DNA of 20,485 bases from a virus, in the IMG/VR virus record IMGVR_UViG_3300044729_000700, positions 1 to 20,485 of that record, one strand, 5' to 3'. The notes beneath the pieces are model-generated. The model was not told the origin of the DNA. It made no database searches and saw only the letters and a program-made list of their open reading frames with translations. A program made the translations under genes and the position numbers. Below are positions 19,958 through 20,485 of the stretch, in pieces; position 1 is the stretch's first letter, and each line of letters begins with the position of its first letter.

Positions 19958-20485
19958 CTACCGACCTAGAAGTTGTCGGGCCTTGTTGGCAAGTCCCGAC
20001 CGCACCGGGGCTGTGATGCTGTGTAGCGTTCCTGCCGCCGTCCGAATTTTCCGCTTGGCCCAAACAGAACCACCGCTAACAACACCGACAACCTTGCCAG
20101 CAGCGTTGACCACTGGACCGCCGCTGTCACCCGGTATCGCAAACGCAAACAGCACCAGCGACTTATCGCCAATTGCCGCTACGGTTGATTTAAAACATCG
20201 CAAGCCCTGCCCGCCGCCGAATCCGCAGACACGAACAGACTCGCCCTCCTTGGCGTCGCCGACTTCCAGAACACTGCACCCGTCCGGCGTGTTGCATTGC
20301 AGCACAGCCACATCCGCCTCGCGGTCAGTGCCCCGCAGCGTGGCTTTGTTGGTCGAACCGTCGTGGAAGCTGACGGTGAAAGATTCGTTGCCGTCGGTGA
20401 CGTGTGCAGCGGTCAGAATCGCAGGCCGGTTATCCGCCGCCTGGACGATGCAGCCGGTGCCGGTGCCGCCGTTGCTGTTACCACG
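19958..20485 (-). CDS. Trypsin-like (S1) serine peptidase, cut by window edge
   Basis: The frame is open from the right-hand window edge, so the start lies outside. In the 175 residues seen, the catalytic triad is complete: His28 in 'I-L-T-A-A-H-V', Asp58 in 'D-R-E-A-D-V-A-V-L', and Ser121 in 'P-G-D-S-G-G-P-V'. The N-terminal residues GNSNGGTGTGCIVQ match the typical lead-in to the His motif. A basic stretch (WAKRKIRTAAGT) and helix follow the Ser motif. The peptidase may act on host envelope, host or phage proteins; a signal peptide could lie outside the window. It ends 27 bases before the RMF-like gene start. Confidence 0.88.
   Translation of the reverse strand, partial: RGNSNGGTGTGCIVQAADNRPAILTAAHVTDGNESFTVSFHDGSTNKATLRGTDREADVAVLQCNTPDGCSVLEVGDAKEGESVRVCGFGGGQGLRCFKSTVAAIGDKSLVLFAFAIPGDSGGPVVNAAGKVVGVVSGGSVWAKRKIRTAAGTLHSITAPVRSGLANKARQLLGR

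Noticed and set aside
1-20485. tRNA genes, CRISPR array, insertion sequences and integration sites
   Set aside because: No cloverleaf-like tRNA pattern, regular repeat-spacer array, transposase or att-like terminal repeat was seen on either strand. The reading was by eye, so short or degenerate elements could be missed.

Overview
This window is the late (virion-building) region of a tailed bacteriophage or prophage with an HK97-type head. Every supported gene is on the minus strand, so transcription runs from high to low coordinates. No integrase, repressor, replication gene, attachment site, tRNA or CRISPR array is visible, so free phage versus prophage cannot be decided. Starts usually follow good Shine-Dalgarno sequences, and genes are tightly coupled by 1-8 base overlaps (TAATG, TGATG, ATGA, GTGA). 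This points to a bacterial host. The host phylum is not fixed by the sequence. A Planctomycetota-like host is a low-confidence guess from the peptidase content and the style of one signal peptide.

Layout in transcription order. (1) About 20485-16520 is an accessory, lysis or host-interaction cassette. It holds a partial trypsin-like serine peptidase, an RMF-like small protein, a two-helix holin-like protein, a tiny lipoprotein ORF, a tail-anchored small protein, a secreted protein with a Pro-Glu linker, a papain-like cysteine peptidase, a membrane-anchored coiled-coil protein, an unknown protein and an archaemetzincin-like zinc peptidase. (2) About 16519-14989 carries a virion-type beta-sandwich protein of the arabinofuranosidase-B/LamG style and two small unknown proteins. 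(3) About 14989-9551 is packaging and head assembly: HNH endonuclease, small and large terminase, portal, an inserted FkbM-type methyltransferase and a ClpP-type prohead protease. (4) About 9550-7489 holds the major capsid gene and a probable capsid accessory protein, each preceded by an intrinsic-terminator hairpin. (5) About 7453-4742 has a GT-A glycosyltransferase, a small protein and the head-tail connector and completion proteins. (6) About 4742-1 is the tail: major tail protein, two unknowns, the tail assembly chaperone with a programmed -1 frameshift, a short tape measure, two distal tail proteins and a partial tail-associated protein.

How it works together: TerS/TerL, probably with the HNH protein, would package DNA through the portal into a ClpP-matured HK97 capsid. 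The connector set joins this to a siphovirus-like tail whose 430-residue tape measure predicts a tail of roughly 65 nm. The most notable points are the three peptidases of different catalytic classes beside small membrane proteins, the glycosyltransferase plus FkbM methyltransferase embedded among structural genes, the hairpins at identical spacing before the capsid and next gene, the -1 frameshift site, and a 15-bp palindrome in the HNH-terS gap. No stretch longer than 300 bases lacks a gene. The largest gaps are 9369-9550, 14559-14674 and 7912-8012, all described below.
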